Below are positions 17,201 to 25,624 of a stretch of DNA of 64,000 nt, in pieces. Each line of letters begins with the position of its first letter. Within the stretch, counting starts at the first letter, position 1. The translations under genes and the position numbers were made by a program. The DNA comes from Runella limosa DSM 17973 (lineage in GTDB: Bacteria; Bacteroidota; Bacteroidia; Cytophagales; Spirosomataceae): positions 208,167 through 272,166 of the forward strand of contig NZ_KI519428.1 of assembly GCF_000482465.1 (NCBI RefSeq), written 5' to 3'. The notes beneath the pieces are model-generated. The model ran no database searches and was not told the DNA's origin. It was given only the letters and a program-made list of their open reading frames with translations.

Positions 17201-18748
17201 ATGAAACAGTTATTGTCAAGATATAAACTCCCGATTTTCGCATTGAGTAGCATGGCTATCCTTGCCTCGTGCGATAAAGATTTTGTCGAAATCAATACCA
17301 ACCCTAATGCGGTTTCGGTACCGACAACCCCTTACATTTTTAGCAAGGCCATCTACGACGGAGCTGCCAACAGCGGAAACAAAGGCAGTCTTTTGTTTGG
17401 ACTTATGCAATATACCACGAGCTACAACGACGTGGAAGGCTTCGGCTCAAAATATACTGCGTCGCAAGTAAACGCCACGGGTGGTGTTTTTTCCAATTCT
17501 TACCCTACTCAAATCAACCAAATTGGAGAGGTCATCAAAACAGTGAAAGATGACCCCTCCAAAGTAAACCTCTACGCCGCAGCGCGTATTTGGCGCGTAT
17601 TTTGTTACAGTCGCCTGACGGATTTGTACGGTGATATTCCGTACTCAGAAGCAGCACAGGGATACAATCTTTCGATATTCCAGCCCAAATACGACGCTCA
17701 AAGTGCGATTTATGCCGATATGTTGAAGGAGTTGGAAACGGCGGCGAATGCGTTTGATGCCTCAAACACCACGACCTTCGGTAATTCAGATTTGATTTAT
17801 CAGGGCAATAGTACGAAATGGAAAAAGTTTGCCTACTCACTCATGCTTCGTTTGGGAATGCGTTTGTCGAAAGTGGACGCAGCTGCGTCGCAAAGCTGGG
17901 TGACAAAGGCCATCGCGGGTGGAGTGATTCGTGACTATGCCGACATTGCCAAAGTGAGTTACTTGGCTTCGGGCCAAAACATCAACAAAAACCCAATCGC
18001 GTGGCAATTGTTGAACGACAACTACCTCCGTGCCGATGGAACAAACAACACCGAAGGTGGAAAATACCAAGATGTGTTTATTAATTCATTGAAAACCAAT
18101 AAAGACCCGCGTTTAGGGGTGTTGTCGGTGGTATATGTCAATGGAGCGGCAAGTTCGGATGAGAGCATTCAGAAAGGACTACCTGCGACCATCAACGGGA
18201 CCAAGCCTTCTGATTTTATAACGTATTCTGAACCGAAGCAAACGACGGTGTTGAAAGTAGATGCGCCATTGTTGTTGTTTACCGCAGCAGAGTCTAACTT
18301 CTTGTTGGCAGAAGCTGCGCTAAAAGGTTGGTATAAAACCGAAACGGCTTCAGCTTTGTACGAAACAGGTATTCGTGCTGCCATGCAGCAGTGGGATTTA
18401 ATCAGTGGCGTCACCAACGTCATCGACAAAGCCCGCATTGATAGCTATATCACGGCCCATGCGTTGAAAACATCGGGAACGGTAGCCGAACAAACCGAAC
18501 AAATTTATTACCAATTCTGGGCGGGGATTTTCCCTGATGCTCAGGAGGTTTACAACAATTACCGTCGTACGGGCTACCCTGCGTTGGTGCCAAACGTATA
18601 TCCTGGAAACGCCACGGGTGGTAAGATTTTCCGTCGTTTCTTGTACCCAGTTTTGGAACAAACCCTCAACCGAGCTTCGTACAATGAAGCCGTTCAACGC
18701 CAAGGAGCGGACGATTTATTGACGCGCGTTTGGTGGGATAAGCAATAA
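17201..18748 (+). CDS. SusD/RagB family nutrient-binding lipoprotein (SusD-like_2)
   Basis: Protein of 515 aa with a lipoprotein signal ending ILASC (Cys25), so it is surface-exposed. The sequence begins DKDFVEINTNPNAV after the cysteine, contains TPR-like helices (LYAAARIWRVFCYSRLTDLYGDIPYSEA near residue 130) and ends with the usual EAVQRQGADDLLTRVWW pattern, all typical of the SusD-like_2 group. It forms the lid of the SusC transporter and binds the nutrient. Co-transcribed with the upstream SusC gene; DeoR-type control is likely. Confidence 0.93.
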   Translation: MKQLLSRYKLPIFALSSMAILASCDKDFVEINTNPNAVSVPTTPYIFSKAIYDGAANSGNKGSLLFGLMQYTTSYNDVEGFGSKYTASQVNATGGVFSNSYPTQINQIGEVIKTVKDDPSKVNLYAAARIWRVFCYSRLTDLYGDIPYSEAAQGYNLSIFQPKYDAQSAIYADMLKELETAANAFDASNTTTFGNSDLIYQGNSTKWKKFAYSLMLRLGMRLSKVDAAASQSWVTKAIAGGVIRDYADIAKVSYLASGQNINKNPIAWQLLNDNYLRADGTNNTEGGKYQDVFINSLKTNKDPRLGVLSVVYVNGAASSDESIQKGLPATINGTKPSDFITYSEPKQTTVLKVDAPLLLFTAAESNFLLAEAALKGWYKTETASALYETGIRAAMQQWDLISGVTNVIDKARIDSYITAHALKTSGTVAEQTEQIYYQFWAGIFPDAQEVYNNYRRTGYPALVPNVYPGNATGGKIFRRFLYPVLEQTLNRASYNEAVQRQGADDLLTRVWWDKQ

Positions 18749-18769
18749 TTCACAAAAGTAATCAACAAC

Positions 18770-19252
18770 ATGACAGTGATTGAAACATTGAGCCCCGAAG
18801 AGGCGTTTGCAGCCCTCGAATTATCGTTACCTCCTGCACCCGCACCGCTTGGGGTCTATAAGCCTTATTTGATTGATGGAAAGTACTTGTTTCTCTCGGG
18901 TCACGGGCCAGTACAGGATGATAAAAGCTTGATAATCGGGCGAGTAGGCGAGGAGTTAGACATAGAGCAAGCCAAGTTAGCCGCCCGTCAAGTGGGGCTC
19001 ACGATGCTTTCAACTATCAAAACCCACGTAGGTTCGTTGGACCGAGTAAAGCGGGTAATGAAAGTATTGGGAATGGTGAACTGTACGTCCGATTTTTTGC
19101 GTCATCCGTACGTCATCAATGGATGCAGTGAGTTATTTGCCCAAGTGTGGGGCACTGAAAATGGCATTGGCGTAAGGAGTGCGGTTGGAATGGGCACGTT
19201 ACCCGACAACATTCCTGTAGAAATTGAAGCAATGTTTGAATTATACGAATAA
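18770..19252 (+). CDS. RidA/YjgF family protein
   Basis: Protein of 160 aa of the RidA (YjgF/YER057c) superfamily, similar to the longer RidA-like group around 150 aa (LSGHGPVQ near residue 43, KRVMKVLGMVNCTSDF near 96, GVRSAVGMGTLPDNIPVEIEAMF at the end). Family members are trimeric and often hydrolyse reactive imines or enamines from amino-acid catabolism. It is the last gene of the SusC/SusD operon (21 bp after susD), which hints at an amino-acid-containing or amino-sugar substrate. That hint is inference. Confidence 0.85.
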   Translation: MTVIETLSPEEAFAALELSLPPAPAPLGVYKPYLIDGKYLFLSGHGPVQDDKSLIIGRVGEELDIEQAKLAARQVGLTMLSTIKTHVGSLDRVKRVMKVLGMVNCTSDFLRHPYVINGCSELFAQVWGTENGIGVRSAVGMGTLPDNIPVEIEAMFELYE

Positions 19253-19290
19253 CCGACAAGCAAAACGCCTTCACGTAACCCCGATTTATT

Positions 19291-19330
19291 TCCCTTGTAG
19301 GAGCCTGACTCTTGCAAGGGATTTTTTTTT
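19291..19330 (+). terminator. Terminator after the SusCD-RidA operon
   Basis: Stem TCCCTTG (19291-19297) with CAAGGGA (19315-19321), followed by a run of nine T. It lies 38 bp after the RidA stop codon. Confidence 0.75.
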
Positions 19331-19403
19331 AATTTTTTGATAATCAAAAAATTACGTACTTTTTCAAACCTAAACTCTATTTCTCGCTAAACGTTCATAA
19401 CCC

Positions 19404-20726
19404 ATGGAAAAACTCACGTCTTCCAGCGTTGCTGCACCTGTGTCAGAAAACAGCCGCATTTCCCTCATTGATATGTTACGAGGCTTCGCGCTGTTGGGTA
19501 TTTTAATGATGAATATTCCAGGTTTTTCGATGGCCGATTATTCGTTTGAGGCATTCAAAAATGACCCTGATAGTTTCAATTTTTGGCTTTATCAATTCAT
19601 TGGAGTGTTCTTTGAAGGCAAGATGCGGGCCATGTTTGGGATGGTTTTTGGAGCGGGGGTCTTGCTTTTTATTGCTAACAAAAGCGCCAAAGGAACGTCA
19701 GTGCATTGGCTGTATTACCGCCGCATGTTTTGGTTGTTGATTTTTGGTCTGATTCACGCGCACCTCATATTGTGGATTGGCGAGATTCTCTACCTCTACG
19801 CCGTTTGTGGAATGATTTTGTATTTGTTTCGCAACGTGCCACCTCGATATTTGGTGTGGGCGGTGCCCATTGTAGCGGTGGTTAGTTTTGTGGCGGGCGC
19901 CATTCAGTACCAAGACATTCGTGAAAAACGCATTGCCTACTCTCAAGCTACCAAAGCCAAAAGTGAGAACAAAACCCTGACAGCGACCCAAACAAAAGCG
20001 CTGACCGAATGGCGTGAGATTGAGAAAACAATGATTCCTAATCGCGAAGATGCGAAAACGAACACCAAAAAGATGAAGTCAGATTACAGTACCGTTGCGG
20101 GTTATTTGCGGCCGATTGCGTTGGATATACAGACCAAGTATTTGCCTTTTGAAATTTGGGATTCGCTGGCCTTGATGCTGTTGGGTTTAGCACTTTTCAA
20201 ATGGGGTTTTCTGACGGGAGCGTGGTCAAACAAAGAATATTGGAGAGTCGTTAAAATTGGCTACGGGCTTGGTTTACCCTTGGTGATTTATGCCAATTAT
20301 TATGCTTTTCATCATTTCTCAACGCTTGAAGCAAATCTTGCTCGTATGGAACAAGTACCCATCAACTGGGTTAATTTGATATACCCTTTTCAGCGGATTT
20401 TACTGGTGATGGCTCATGCCGCAGCGCTAATTTTGCTCTACAAATCGGGTGTGGTACAGGGCTTGATGAACCGTTTGGTGGCGGTAGGGCGAATGGCATT
20501 TACCAATTACATTTCGCATTCGCTGATTTGTACACTTTTCTTTTTTGGATATGGCCTGAATTACTACGCAGAGTTGGCGTTTTATCAAATTTATGTTGTG
20601 GTGCTTGCTATTTGGGCTTTTCAGTTGATTATCAGTCCAATTTGGCTAAAATACTTTCTTTTTGGCCCACTCGAATGGCTGTGGAGGAGCCTGACGTATT
20701 GGAAGGGGCAGCCGATGAAGCGGTGA
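19404..20726 (+). CDS. DUF418 family membrane protein
   Basis: Polytopic membrane protein of 440 aa. It starts with the family pattern RISLIDMLRGFALLGILMMNIPGF, has ten or so hydrophobic segments, a polar middle loop (about residues 175-240) and a C-terminal DUF418 domain (VGRMAFTNYISHSLICTLFFFGYGL near residue 355). The family is related to acyltransferase-like membrane proteins; function unknown. It stands alone between a terminator and a SnoaL-like gene. Confidence 0.85.
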   Translation: MEKLTSSSVAAPVSENSRISLIDMLRGFALLGILMMNIPGFSMADYSFEAFKNDPDSFNFWLYQFIGVFFEGKMRAMFGMVFGAGVLLFIANKSAKGTSVHWLYYRRMFWLLIFGLIHAHLILWIGEILYLYAVCGMILYLFRNVPPRYLVWAVPIVAVVSFVAGAIQYQDIREKRIAYSQATKAKSENKTLTATQTKALTEWREIEKTMIPNREDAKTNTKKMKSDYSTVAGYLRPIALDIQTKYLPFEIWDSLALMLLGLALFKWGFLTGAWSNKEYWRVVKIGYGLGLPLVIYANYYAFHHFSTLEANLARMEQVPINWVNLIYPFQRILLVMAHAAALILLYKSGVVQGLMNRLVAVGRMAFTNYISHSLICTLFFFGYGLNYYAELAFYQIYVVVLAIWAFQLIISPIWLKYFLFGPLEWLWRSLTYWKGQPMKR

Positions 20727-20809
20727 GTATCAAAAGTCTTAAAAACCTCAAATAGTGAAAAGCTCTCACGGTATTTTCGCTATCTTTAACCCAAAAACCA
20801 ATCCTAACA

Positions 20810-21325
20810 ATGAACAAAAACATCCTTTTTCTGACAACCCTGCTTTTAACTTTCCTGACAGTCACCAAAACGATAGCACAATCGGCAGCAGACCAGCTTC
20901 GCAAATCCGAAATAGACAAGAGTTATTGGGCGGAAATATCTCGAACGGTCAAAGAAGGTGATTTTGAAGGTTACAAAGCCACTTGTCACGAAAATGCGGT
21001 CTTGGTGACTACCTCGGGAAAAAATAAGCAATCCTATCCGATGACGAAGGCATTGGCTGGCTGGAAACAGGGTTTTCTCAATACCAAACAAGGAAAGCAG
21101 ATGGACAACGTGCAGTTTCGCTTTTCTCAACGAATAGGTGATGAAACCACCGCACACGAAACGGGCATTTTCTATTTCACTTCCCATGATGGCACGGGTA
21201 AGCTCATTTCGGAGGGTTATACGCATTTGGAAGCCTTACTGGTGAAGCGTGACGGCAAGTGGCTTTGTTTGATGGAGTACCAAAAAGCCAAGGCTTCTAA
21301 GGAAGACTGGGAGGCGTTGAAGTGA
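20810..21325 (+). CDS. Secreted SnoaL-like (NTF2 fold) protein
   Basis: Protein of 171 aa with a Sec signal peptide (residues 1-23, cleavage after TIAQ). The mature part resembles SnoaL/DUF4440 proteins: a long N-terminal helix (YWAEISRTVKEGDFEGYKATCHENAVLVTT) and beta-strands ending KRDGKWLCLMEYQKAK. It may bind or isomerise a small molecule in the periplasm, but no catalytic residues are certain. Neighbours give no functional clue. Confidence 0.7.
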   Translation: MNKNILFLTTLLLTFLTVTKTIAQSAADQLRKSEIDKSYWAEISRTVKEGDFEGYKATCHENAVLVTTSGKNKQSYPMTKALAGWKQGFLNTKQGKQMDNVQFRFSQRIGDETTAHETGIFYFTSHDGTGKLISEGYTHLEALLVKRDGKWLCLMEYQKAKASKEDWEALK

Positions 21326-21393
21326 TTACGCTTTTAACAAAACTCAAGAAGCAGTTTTGACTATTTGTGTTGCTGGGGCGGGACGCCAGTTAT

Positions 21394-21978
21394 TCAGTTT
21401 TTACCCATCATTTGCCGCTTTCTTAACTTGCTAAGAAACTCGGGCGTAATTCCCAAATACGACGCAATGTACTGCTGCGGCACGCGGTTGGGAAGGGTTG
21501 GGTAGCGTTTCAAAAATTCCTCTAATTGCTCCATGGCCGAATAAGATACCGTGCGGAGCAATCGGGTTTGAATAACGGCCAAGTGACGTTGAATCATCAG
21601 GCGAAACATACGTTCCAGTTTAGGGACGCGTCGGAGCAATTCGTCTTTAGATTCCCGAGAAAGTACCAACAATTCACAGTCTTCGAGCGTCTCAATCGTC
21701 ATCCTGCTGGGAGTTTGGTGTTCAAAACTGCTAATATCGCTCACCCACCAATCCTCAACGGCAAATTCCAAGGTGAGTTCAGTGCCGTCTTTGTCAGTAA
21801 AATATTCTCGAATGCAACCTTTAATGACGTAGGCTTCAAAATGGCAAACATCGCCTGCTTGGAGCAGTACCGTTTTTTTGGGAAAAGTTTTCCATTTCAA
21901 ACAGTCGGCGACCACTTGTGTTTCTTCTTCCGTAAGTTGAACAAAGCGAGAAATGTATTGATGAAGTTGTGCGTGCAT
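21394..21978 (-). CDS. Crp/Fnr family transcriptional regulator
   Basis: Protein of 194 aa with a cyclic nucleotide-binding-like beta-roll (residues about 15-125, KKTVLLQAGDVCHFEAYVIKGCIREYF) and a C-terminal helix-turn-helix (VPQQYIASYLGITPEFLSKLRKR). It resembles the short Crp-like regulators common in Bacteroidota, which mostly lack the classical cAMP-binding residues. The start at 21978 (MHAQLHQYI) is preferred; an upstream ATG at 22014 overlaps a palindromic repeat. It is divergent from an aldo/keto reductase gene 257 bp away, a possible target. Confidence 0.88.
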   Translation of the reverse strand: MHAQLHQYISRFVQLTEEETQVVADCLKWKTFPKKTVLLQAGDVCHFEAYVIKGCIREYFTDKDGTELTLEFAVEDWWVSDISSFEHQTPSRMTIETLEDCELLVLSRESKDELLRRVPKLERMFRLMIQRHLAVIQTRLLRTVSYSAMEQLEEFLKRYPTLPNRVPQQYIASYLGITPEFLSKLRKRQMMGKN

Positions 21979-22012
21979 AGGGTAGATTTCTGGGTCAATC
22001 TGCGGGTATTCC

Positions 22013-22061
22013 ATCTGTGAACATCCGTGTGAAAAAAATCGTCTCACAGATGTTCACAGAT
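22013..22061. repeat. CACAGATGTTCACAGAT-type palindromic repeat
   Basis: Arms 22013-22032 and 22042-22061 pair with two mismatches. The element lies just upstream of the Crp-family gene, and the same CACAGAT words continue to about 22080. The remainder of the 21979-22234 gap shows no gene. Confidence 0.65.
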
Positions 22062-22234
22062 TTAATAACACAGATAAACTCAGAAAACTCTCCATTCGGG
22101 TATTACATCTTCGAGAAAAACATTTTCACAAAGATGGGACAGAATCAAATTTCTTGTTCCAGTTCAATTTTTATTTGATTCATAACCCCGACTTTTGCGC
22201 ATCGTTTTTAAAATCAATGCAAAAATAACATACT

Positions 22235-23230
22235 ATGGCTTTTTTACCTTCTCCGCAGCGTTACGACGCCATGGAATACCGCCGATGCGGCAAAAGTGGC
22301 ATTAAACTTCCTGCCCTTTCGTTGGGCTTGTGGCACAATTTTGGGGGAATTGACCAGTTCGAAAATGCTCGAAACATGATCACACTGGCGTTTGATAAAG
22401 GCATTACCCATTTTGATTTGGCCAATAATTATGGACCGCCTGCGGGATCGGCCGAGGAAACCTTTGGTCGCGTTTTGAAAAAAGACCTGCTGCCTTACCG
22501 CGACGAAATGATTGTCACCACCAAAGCAGGCTATTATATGTGGCAAGGCCCGTATGGCGAATGGGGTTCTAAAAAATACTTGGTATCGAGCCTCGACCAA
22601 AGCCTGAAGCGCATGGGCTTGGACTACGTGGATATTTTTTATCACCACCGCCCCGACCCCGAAACACCTTTGGAAGAAACCATGGCAGCTTTGGATTTGA
22701 TTGTTCGCCAGGGGAAAGCGCTTTATGTGGGTATCTCAAATTACAACGCCGCCGAAACCGAAAGGGCAGTAAAGATGTTACGTGAAATGGGTACACCTTG
22801 CTTGGTGCACCAACCAAAATATTCGATGTTTGAACGCTGGGTGGAAAACGGACTCCTCGATGTGTTGGAACAAAACGGCGCGGGTTGTGTTGCGTTTTCG
22901 CCTTTGGCACAGGGGTTGTTGTCTAATAAGTACTTGAAGGGCATTCCGTCTGACTCAAGAGCGGCGTCGGGACGCGGAAATGGGGCGTTGGAAAGTGGCC
23001 GTATCACTGAAGAGAAACTTAATCAGGTGCTTCAATTGAACGAAATTGCCCAACAAAGAGGCCAAAACTTAGCCCAAATGGCGTTGGCATGGATACTGAA
23101 AGACCCGCGCATTACTTCGGTGATTTTGGGTGTTAGTAAACCAGAGCAGCTTACCGATTCGTTGAAATGCCTTGAAAATAAGGAGTTTTCGGCGGAGGAG
23201 TTGCAGAAGATTAATCAAATTTTAAGCTAA
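22235..23230 (+). CDS. Aldo/keto reductase, YghZ-like (L-glyceraldehyde 3-phosphate reductase)
   Basis: Reductase of 331 aa that closely follows the YghZ/Gpr group: MEYRRCGKSGIKLPALSLGLWHNFGG start, DLANNYGPPAGSAEE with the catalytic Asp/Tyr, TTKAGYYMWQGPYGEWGSKKYL with the Lys, and FYHHRPDP with the His. NADPH-binding motifs GISNYN and LAQGLLSNKYL are present. Members reduce methylglyoxal, L-glyceraldehyde 3-phosphate and other aldehydes. A shorter start at 22271 is possible. It is monocistronic. Confidence 0.88.
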   Translation: MAFLPSPQRYDAMEYRRCGKSGIKLPALSLGLWHNFGGIDQFENARNMITLAFDKGITHFDLANNYGPPAGSAEETFGRVLKKDLLPYRDEMIVTTKAGYYMWQGPYGEWGSKKYLVSSLDQSLKRMGLDYVDIFYHHRPDPETPLEETMAALDLIVRQGKALYVGISNYNAAETERAVKMLREMGTPCLVHQPKYSMFERWVENGLLDVLEQNGAGCVAFSPLAQGLLSNKYLKGIPSDSRAASGRGNGALESGRITEEKLNQVLQLNEIAQQRGQNLAQMALAWILKDPRITSVILGVSKPEQLTDSLKCLENKEFSAEELQKINQILS

Positions 23231-23237
23231 TTGCTAA

Positions 23238-23312
23238 TAGAACACCGATGGAACGGATAAAACAGATTTTGGCGGATTTTAATCGCTGATTATCAGTTCA
23301 ATCAGTGTTCTA
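23238..23312. repeat. Palindromic repeat between aldo/keto reductase and dehydrogenase genes
   Basis: Arms TAGAACACCGAT (23238-23249) and ATCAGTGTTCTA (23301-23312) pair with one mismatch. Inside are GGCGGATTTTAATCGCTGATTATCAG words related to the other CGCAGAT-type elements. It may also terminate the upstream gene. Confidence 0.6.
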
Positions 23313-23349
23313 ATTTTAACTTTTTAAACAAAAGACAAACGATTCTAAA

Positions 23350-24540
23350 ATGAAAAAAACAGCACTTTTTTCGATGGTATTTGGCACATTGGCGTACGCT
23401 TCGTGGGGTCAAACTGAACCAGTTGAAACAAAAGCTCCCAATTCGACCTACAAATCGGCCTTTGCTGGACAAACCCGAATTGGCGGCGTAAAAACCCAAA
23501 CTCCGTACGAATTTAAGGTTCTTTCGGAAGGCTTGACGTTTCCTTGGGGCGTAAAAAGCTTGCCAGATGGACGTTTGATTATCACCGAAAAAGCAGGGAA
23601 TTTACGTATTGCCAAAGCCAACGGCGAATTGAGCAAGCCCATTACGGGACTTCCTGCCGTAAATACCAGTGGTCAGGGTGGACTTTTGGGAATTACCATC
23701 GACCCTAATTTTGACAAAAACCGAATGATATATTGGACGTTCGCCGAAAACTTTGACGGTGGAACGCTTACTTCGGTAGCGAAAGGAAAACTTTCGGCCG
23801 ATGAGACAAAGATTGAAGGTGCGACGGTTATTTACCGTGCCACGCCTGCCCACAAGGGAAATCTTCACTACGGAGGTCGTATTTTGTTTGATAAAAAAGG
23901 CGATTTGTTTGTGAGTACAGGCGAGCGCTCGGACATGGTAACCCGCCCCCAAGCGCAACAATTGAACTCTAGTTTAGGAAAAATTGTCCACATCACTACC
24001 GATGGAAAACCCGTTGCCAATGGTCCATTTGCCAGCACGGCGGGAGCCAAACCAGAGTTGTATTCGTACGGACACCGCAACGTGCAAGGGCTTACATTTA
24101 ACCCTGTTTCGGGCGATTTATGGTCGAATGAATTTGGCCCAAGAGGCGGCGACGAAATCAACCGCGTGCAATCGGGTAAAAACTACGGTTGGCCTGTGAT
24201 TACTTACGGAATCGAATACAGTGGCAAACAGATTGGGGAAGTGATTCAGCAAAAAGAAGGTATGGAGCAACCTGTTTATTATTGGGATCCATCGGTATCG
24301 CCAAGCGGAATGACGTTTTACAGTGGAGACATGATGCCTGAGTGGAAAAACAACTTGTTTGTGGGTTGTTTGAGCGGGATGCACATTGCGCGTTTGGTGA
24401 TTGAAAACAATAAAGTGGTTGGAGAGGAGCGTCTTCTTTCGCAGGAATACCAACGTTTCCGCGACGTAACACAAGGCAAAGACGGGGCTATCTACGCCGT
24501 GACGGACCAAGGGCGTTTGTACCGTATTTTTAAGAAATAA
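23350..24540 (+). CDS. PQQ-dependent sugar dehydrogenase (periplasmic)
   Basis: Protein of 396 aa, a close paralog of the one at 11673: both share the (S/T)FxGQTR(I/V)GGVKT(Q/T)TPY opening, LPDGRL, GGQGGLLG, GPRGGDEINR and EQPVYYWDPS(V/I)SPSGMTFY blocks. Unlike its paralog it has a plain cleavable Sec signal (residues 1-20, YASWGQ) and no lipobox, so it should be soluble in the periplasm. Expected activity is PQQ-dependent oxidation of aldose sugars. A hairpin terminator follows. Confidence 0.88.
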   Translation: MKKTALFSMVFGTLAYASWGQTEPVETKAPNSTYKSAFAGQTRIGGVKTQTPYEFKVLSEGLTFPWGVKSLPDGRLIITEKAGNLRIAKANGELSKPITGLPAVNTSGQGGLLGITIDPNFDKNRMIYWTFAENFDGGTLTSVAKGKLSADETKIEGATVIYRATPAHKGNLHYGGRILFDKKGDLFVSTGERSDMVTRPQAQQLNSSLGKIVHITTDGKPVANGPFASTAGAKPELYSYGHRNVQGLTFNPVSGDLWSNEFGPRGGDEINRVQSGKNYGWPVITYGIEYSGKQIGEVIQQKEGMEQPVYYWDPSVSPSGMTFYSGDMMPEWKNNLFVGCLSGMHIARLVIENNKVVGEERLLSQEYQRFRDVTQGKDGAIYAVTDQGRLYRIFKK

Positions 24541-24555
24541 TCTTTTACCACCCTA

Positions 24556-24593
24556 AAAGCCATATAAGAACTTAAATTTTTTTATATGGCTTT
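24556..24593 (+). terminator. Hairpin between dehydrogenase and esterase genes
   Basis: Arms AAAGCCATATAA (24556-24567) and TTATATGGCTTT (24582-24593) are perfect. The hairpin covers an ATG at 24586, so the next gene more likely starts at 24601. Confidence 0.6.
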
Positions 24594-24600
24594 ATTCATA

Positions 24601-25332
24601 ATGAAACTCTCCCGACGAACTTTCCTGACCACAGCAGCCGTGTCGCCTTTGGTACCACGAGCACATGTTACGAATCCCAAACGTTTTGTATTTATTGGGG
24701 ATTCAATTACTGATGGGAATAGAGGCCGAAATACCGACCCCAATCACATTTTGGGACATGGTTATGTTTTTAGCATAGCTACGCGTTTGGGTGCGAAATT
24801 TTCCGAAAGAGGGTTATCTTTTGTGAATCGAGGTATAAGTGGGAATACCATCAACGACCTAAAAGAACGCTGGACAACGGATGTGTATGCCCATCAACCA
24901 GAGGTTTTAACGGTGTTGGTTGGCATCAATGATTTTCATAAGTACGTCAAAACTTCTGATGATTTGCATTCTCCCGCAAATTATGAATCAACGTTTCGAA
25001 CATTAATGAAAGACACAGTTACCCAGTTTCCTGATGTGACGTGTGTCGTTATGTCTCCGTTTTTGGTGCCTGTTGGTGCTACCTTTGGGGAAATGCACCG
25101 CACTCACTTGGATTTATTTAACCAATACCATGCAGCATCTAAAGCAATAGCGGTGGAGTTTGGCGCAATTTTTATTGATTTACAGGCAGTATTTGCACGT
25201 TTTTCTAATCAACCTAATTACGATTATTGGATTTGGGATGGCATACACCCGACTTATTCAGGGCATGAGCTTATTACCCAAGCGTGGTTAAAGGCTGTGA
25301 AAAGAAAAGTGAAATTTGTCGGGAAAGTGTGA
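24601..25332 (+). CDS. SGNH/GDSL family hydrolase, Tat signal
   Basis: Esterase-like protein of 243 aa. The N-terminus MKLSRRTFLTTAAVSPL has a twin-arginine motif, so export through Tat is likely. SGNH catalytic blocks are present: FIGDSITDG (Ser), NRGISGNT (Gly), LVGINDF (Asn) and WDGIHPT (Asp and His). The family hydrolyses acyl or acetyl esters, often on polysaccharides or peptidoglycan. An in-frame ATG at 24586 would add five residues but lies in the hairpin of the preceding terminator. It is convergent with an OmpA remnant. Confidence 0.88.
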   Translation: MKLSRRTFLTTAAVSPLVPRAHVTNPKRFVFIGDSITDGNRGRNTDPNHILGHGYVFSIATRLGAKFSERGLSFVNRGISGNTINDLKERWTTDVYAHQPEVLTVLVGINDFHKYVKTSDDLHSPANYESTFRTLMKDTVTQFPDVTCVVMSPFLVPVGATFGEMHRTHLDLFNQYHAASKAIAVEFGAIFIDLQAVFARFSNQPNYDYWIWDGIHPTYSGHELITQAWLKAVKRKVKFVGKV

Positions 25333-25335
25333 TGA

Positions 25336-25449
25336 CTAATTTACTTTCACAAACTCAACCCGACGATTTTCGGCCTTTCCTTCAAAAGTTTTATTGCCGC
25401 CAATGGGTTTGGTTTCTCCGTAGCCTTTGGTTGTAAGGCGGTTACTGGT
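25336..25449 (-). pseudogene. Fragment of an OmpA C-terminus
   Basis: On the minus strand this encodes about 36 residues reading RLTTKGYGETKPIGGNKTFE, then GKAENRRVEFVKVN and a stop. The intact OmpA at 27693-28799 ends with the matching KLTTQGYGKTKPISDNTTFE and GKAENRRVEFVKL. The fragment has no start and loses homology at a palindromic repeat beginning near 25467. It is the remains of a second OmpA gene on the far side of the TPR gene. Confidence 0.8.
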
Positions 25450-25466
25450 CAATTAGGGATTTTTAT

Positions 25467-25587
25467 TTTTTACCCGCAGATGCTCGCTGAATAATACAAG
25501 CGCAAATTTTCGCTGAAAGAGGTTTTTATAGTCTTAACTATTTGCGTTTTTCTGCGGTTTTAAATCTGCGTCAATCAGCGGGTAAAA
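25467..25587. repeat. CGCAGAT-type palindromic repeat
   Basis: Outer arms TTTTACCCGC (25467-25476) and GCGGGTAAAA (25578-25587) are perfect. CGCAGATGCTCGCTGA on one side faces TCTGCGTCAATCAGCG on the other, with more imperfect pairing inside. It lies between the OmpA fragment and the end of the TPR gene and may mark the deletion joint. Confidence 0.7.
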
Positions 25588-25624
25588 TTTAAAAAATCGG
25601 TAGTTTAAGCCAAAACAGAAGGTT

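Noticed and set aside
21979-22047. N-terminal extension of the Crp-family regulator
   Set aside because: The extra residues come from a palindromic repeat and are not typical of the family.
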